A DNA stretch of 45,952 bases. Origin: an uncultured Colwellia sp. (GTDB taxonomy: Bacteria > Pseudomonadota > Gammaproteobacteria > Enterobacterales > Alteromonadaceae). The notes under the pieces were generated by a model. That model did not search any database. It saw only the letters and a program-made list of their open reading frames with translations, and was not told the origin of the DNA. Within the stretch, counting starts at the first letter, position 1. Each line of letters begins with the position of its first letter. The translations under genes and the position numbers were made by a program. Shown piece after piece: positions 43,259-45,952 of the stretch. The stretch covers positions 1 to 45,952 of the forward strand of contig CAJXQJ010000018.1 of assembly GCA_913058245.1 (NCBI GenBank), read 5' to 3'.

Positions 43259-44482
43259 TTACCCTTCATTATCTTCATCCCAAATTGGTTTTATTAATTT
43301 CCACGTACCAGATTCTTTTGACCATAAATGTGGCGTTCTATGGGCTTCAATAATTTCGTTAAATCGTTCTTCGCTAAGCCCCATATACTCAAGACAGTCA
43401 TTAAGGTAGATCTTAGGTAGTTCACCATCAAAACGTTTGATTAGCGCAACACCTTCTTCACGAGTAATTTCTCCATTCCTTACTTCCTGAGCACTATCAT
43501 AAGTAGCCCTGCCAAGACCATACTTGATGTGTAAAGTATAATGGTTTAACCAGTCGAATTTATCATCTATAGAACTGTATTTACTATAGCTGCCCTCAGT
43601 TCTGAAGTCGTTTGGCATGAAGTTGGTGTTTTCCACGCTAAAGTAATACTCTTCCATCGGGTGCCATTTTAGGTAATAGCCTAAAAAGTGTAACTCTGTG
43701 CCGGTACGATTTAAATCATATGGGTTAACCGGTAAATAAGGTTTCAGATCAGCAAGCGAAAATCCGTACTTGTCGATAATTTCCTTTGCACTTACTCCGC
43801 CAAGGAAGATATCTTCCAGACCAGTATTCGATGAATAGTAAGATTCGTCACGGGTTGGTTTTTCATTATATTTTATATTGTTTCCATACTCTGCACCGTT
43901 CTCACCATACATCACCAACGGAATATCAAGCAAGGTGGATAAGTACATGGGGGCGTGATTTTGTCCCAAAGTAAACGGTTGAAACGGATGACAAAGATTT
44001 TCAAATGAAAGCCTTGATAATAGTTTATGTAATTTTTGATTAGGCGTAATTGTATAACAGGCAAAACCAGCATCGAGCCAGGACTCCATATTCTTTCTAC
44101 CCATTTCTGTTAGCAGTTGCGGTGGCCAAGTAACCAACAACGGGTTCATATTATACATATACTTCATTTCATAGGCTGCTCGAACACTATCTTTACCTCC
44201 GCTCCCTGGTACTAGGACATCATAACGACCATCACTTCGTCTAAATTTATCACATAGTTTTACCAGTTCTTGATGGCGAGTTTCCCAGTCGATATTTTTT
44301 TTCTTTTCAGACCATCGACAAGCTTCACAAATACCATCATCACCGAAAAATACTGGTCGTTTGACTTCGTCTTGCTTATTTTTAAAAGCAACGCTCGAAG
44401 AAGGTCGCTGATTACTTAGCGTACATTTTTTACAGTATTTCACATCTAAAGGTAAACCGTACATACCAAATTGCTTGTCCAT
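43259..44482 (-). CDS. N-acetyl sugar amidotransferase (WbuX/WbpG type)
   Basis: A 407-residue PP-loop ATP-dependent enzyme of the group that turns an acetamido group of a sugar into an acetamidino group. Zinc-type pairs CKKC (C17, C20) and CEAC (C52, C55) are followed by the PP-loop SGGKDS at 94-99. Then come LLVTWPPQLLTEMGRKN, a typical stretch, and the MYGENGAEYG element. It is encoded with HisH and HisF paralogues, which are known to supply ammonia from glutamine in this type of gene trio. The start is 1 base after the hisH stop. Exact sugar not determined; a nonulosonate or 2,3-diacetamido sugar is likely. Confidence 0.88.
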   Translation of the reverse strand: MDKQFGMYGLPLDVKYCKKCTLSNQRPSSSVAFKNKQDEVKRPVFFGDDGICEACRWSEKKKNIDWETRHQELVKLCDKFRRSDGRYDVLVPGSGGKDSVRAAYEMKYMYNMNPLLVTWPPQLLTEMGRKNMESWLDAGFACYTITPNQKLHKLLSRLSFENLCHPFQPFTLGQNHAPMYLSTLLDIPLVMYGENGAEYGNNIKYNEKPTRDESYYSSNTGLEDIFLGGVSAKEIIDKYGFSLADLKPYLPVNPYDLNRTGTELHFLGYYLKWHPMEEYYFSVENTNFMPNDFRTEGSYSKYSSIDDKFDWLNHYTLHIKYGLGRATYDSAQEVRNGEITREEGVALIKRFDGELPKIYLNDCLEYMGLSEERFNEIIEAHRTPHLWSKESGTWKLIKPIWDEDNEG

Positions 44483-44483
44483 A

Positions 44484-45095
44484 TTAGTTCATCTCCAACG
44501 CAATGAAATTTCTAAATAATTGTATACCAGCTTCACGGCTTTTCTCCGGATGAAATTGCACCCCATAGGTCATGCCTTTATTGATGGCTGATACAAATGT
44601 GTGACCGCAATAGTCAGTTAATGCGATAACATCTGTATAGTTGACTACTTCAAATGAATGCATAAAATAAAACGCTTCATTCTCAAGTCCATTCAATAAT
44701 GGTGTACCGTTAAGAACATTAATGTTATTAAATCCCATATGAGGAACCTGTCCATGACAGATTACGGGCCGAACTTCTCCATTAAATACACCCAATCCTT
44801 CACTTTCACCATATTCAAAACCGACCTTAGCTAATATTTGCATACCCAAACATATCCCAAGAGTAGGTTTAATAGTCACATGTTCTTTTAATGCCGTCAT
44901 CAAGCCACTTTTTTGCAACTCCACCATGGCATCGGAAAAACTACCGACGCCTGGTAACACAATCTTATCTACTTGTTCGAGCTGTGCGGCATTCTTAACA
45001 ATTGTGACATCTGCACCCGCAGTTACAAGCGCCTTGGTGATACTAGGAATGTTACCTGCGACACCATAATCAACTACACCAACTAAATTACTCAT
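44484..45095 (-). CDS. hisH: HisH-type glutamine amidotransferase paralogue of the polysaccharide locus
   Basis: A 203-residue class I glutamine amidotransferase. The nucleophile is C82 (GICLGMQ) with H182 and E184 (QFHPEKS). The oxyanion and interface stretches PGVGSF (49-54) and VPHMGFN (117-123) match HisH. Context with the WbuX-type gene, and the absence of any other histidine gene here, shows this is the surface-polysaccharide paralogue (often called HisH2) that hydrolyses glutamine for amidination. Coupled by a 4-base ATGA overlap with hisF. Confidence 0.93.
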   Translation of the reverse strand: MSNLVGVVDYGVAGNIPSITKALVTAGADVTIVKNAAQLEQVDKIVLPGVGSFSDAMVELQKSGLMTALKEHVTIKPTLGICLGMQILAKVGFEYGESEGLGVFNGEVRPVICHGQVPHMGFNNINVLNGTPLLNGLENEAFYFMHSFEVVNYTDVIALTDYCGHTFVSAINKGMTYGVQFHPEKSREAGIQLFRNFIALEMN

Positions 45096-45847
45096 TTCGC
45101 AACCTCCACACCATGCTCGGTCAAAAACGCTTTTAATTGACCGATAGTGGTTATGTCATAATGTAATACAGAAGAAACAGCAACGGCATTGGGCTTCGCC
45201 TTTTTAATCACATCTAGAATATCTTCTAACTTACCTGCACCACTTGCGGCTACAACAGGAATATCAACCTTCTCAACCACTTGTTTGATTAATTCGATAT
45301 CAAAACCTCTCTTCCTGCCATCTTTGTCAACAGATTGCACTACAATCTCACCGGCACCGAGTTTTTCCACTTCTTCCACCCATTCAAGTACATTTCTCCC
45401 ACTGCGGATACGCCCACAATCTGTATAGCACTCCCACCAGTTATCCCATTTTTTAGCTTCAATATTTACCACGACGGCCTGAGCACCAAAGACTCTTGAG
45501 GCGCGGCTTATAATTTCAGGATCGTTCTGCACTGCATGTGTGTTAATCACCACTTTATCTGCACCGGAGTGAAACAACTTAGAAAAATCTTCAACCGAAC
45601 GCACACCGCCACCAACAGCAAACGGAATATAAATATCTTTTCCTGCTTCTTCTATATGTTTATATAAAATTTCACGCTGATATAATGAAGCGACAATATC
45701 GATATACATGATTTCATCGGCCCCTTGCATATAATAGCGCTCTGCTAACTCATCTGGTCTGCCAATCTTTCGCAGGCCTTCAAAGTGAACTGGTTTAACT
45801 ATATAGGGCGGTTTAGCGTCCAATTTTGCAATTATTCTGGTCTTCAT
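45092..45847 (-). CDS. hisF: HisF-type cyclase paralogue, probable ammonia-channel partner
   Basis: A 251-residue TIM-barrel related to imidazole glycerol phosphate synthase HisF. The barrel motif positions are visible: KLDAK (D10), GADEIMYIDI, VGGGVRSVEDF, VVNIEAK (130-132) and QSVDKDG. E130 replaces the aspartate that acts in cyclisation in canonical HisF. The usual CLDVKDGRVVKG loop reads KLDAKPPYIVKP. These changes fit a paralogue kept as a partner for the amidotransferase HisH instead of making histidine precursors. It is the most upstream polysaccharide gene seen. The region before it (45848-45952) shows no gene. Confidence 0.9.
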   Translation of the reverse strand: MKTRIIAKLDAKPPYIVKPVHFEGLRKIGRPDELAERYYMQGADEIMYIDIVASLYQREILYKHIEEAGKDIYIPFAVGGGVRSVEDFSKLFHSGADKVVINTHAVQNDPEIISRASRVFGAQAVVVNIEAKKWDNWWECYTDCGRIRSGRNVLEWVEEVEKLGAGEIVVQSVDKDGRKRGFDIELIKQVVEKVDIPVVAASGAGKLEDILDVIKKAKPNAVAVSSVLHYDITTIGQLKAFLTEHGVEVAK

Positions 45848-45952
45848 TTAACTTATACCTTTACCTTGAATCAAACACGATGGTAAACAATATAGTTTAC
45901 CTGCATGTATCAAATTAAGTTGTCTAAAAATACTTTTAGCACTATCTCATAC

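Noticed and set aside
44484..45847. The hisH-hisF pair as part of a histidine biosynthesis operon.
   Set aside because: No other his gene is near; they sit with the WbuX-type amidotransferase and polysaccharide genes, and HisF has an altered catalytic residue.
1..45952. CRISPR arrays, tRNA or rRNA genes, insertion sequences, phage genes.
   Set aside because: No regular spaced repeats, cloverleaf sequences, transposase, integrase or phage-type proteins were seen on either strand.

Overview
The window looks like chromosome of a marine gammaproteobacterium of the Colwellia/Thalassotalea type (Alteromonadales). That placement is inferred from gene content (fadIJ, a MoxR-Bat operon, an ECF sigma factor with a DUF3379 partner, a cysD-cysN-SLC13-cysC sulfate cluster), the fairly AT-rich base composition and the protein sequences. 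No rRNA, tRNA, CRISPR array, insertion sequence or integrase was found.

Left part (1-12.9 kb). A small membrane protein is followed by fadI-fadJ (anaerobic-type fatty-acid beta-oxidation, minus strand), which ends at a good intrinsic terminator. Divergent from fadI is a six-gene plus-strand operon: MoxR ATPase, DUF58, DUF4381, two von Willebrand A proteins of BatA and BatB type (the second carrying TPRs and a Gln-rich tail) and BatD. The shared 250-base fadI/moxR gap carries two FadR-like palindromes, one facing each operon. An ECF sigma factor and a DUF3379 membrane protein (probable anti-sigma) follow, with a long inverted repeat upstream. Next comes a 480-base gap holding a degenerate tandem repeat and several hairpins.

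Middle part (13.3-26 kb). putP (proline/Na+ symporter, TTG start) is divergent from an EAL-HDOD protein, which ends at a bidirectional terminator shared with galE. Upstream of galE on the minus strand is a sulfate-assimilation cluster: cysD, cysN, an SLC13-type permease with RCK_C domains, cysC and a DHH phosphoesterase that may be the PAP phosphatase. pgi and galU come next and supply sugar nucleotides.

Right part (26.2-45.95 kb). This is a surface-polysaccharide (O-antigen or capsule) locus, entirely on the minus strand and running past the right edge. In transcription order it has hisF2-hisH2-wbuX-type amidotransferase genes, a PtmE-like CBS/nucleotidyltransferase and a CMP-nonulosonate (legionaminate-type) synthetase. 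It continues with acyltransferases, glycosyltransferases, a formyltransferase, a polysaccharide-deacetylase-like protein, Wzx and Wzy. It ends with a Gfo/Idh oxidoreductase, an unrecognised protein, and rmlA-rmlC-(SDR)-rmlB. The predicted product is a Wzy-assembled polymer with a 5,7-diamino-nonulosonate carrying amidine groups, an N-formyl or otherwise acylated amino sugar, and a dTDP-6-deoxyhexose. The rest of the nonulosonate pathway, the initiating transferase and the chain-length regulator are not in the window. The block from about 31.9 to 41.5 kb is visibly more AT-rich than its flanks and is bounded by two gene-free gaps of about 400 bases, as expected for a variable cassette.
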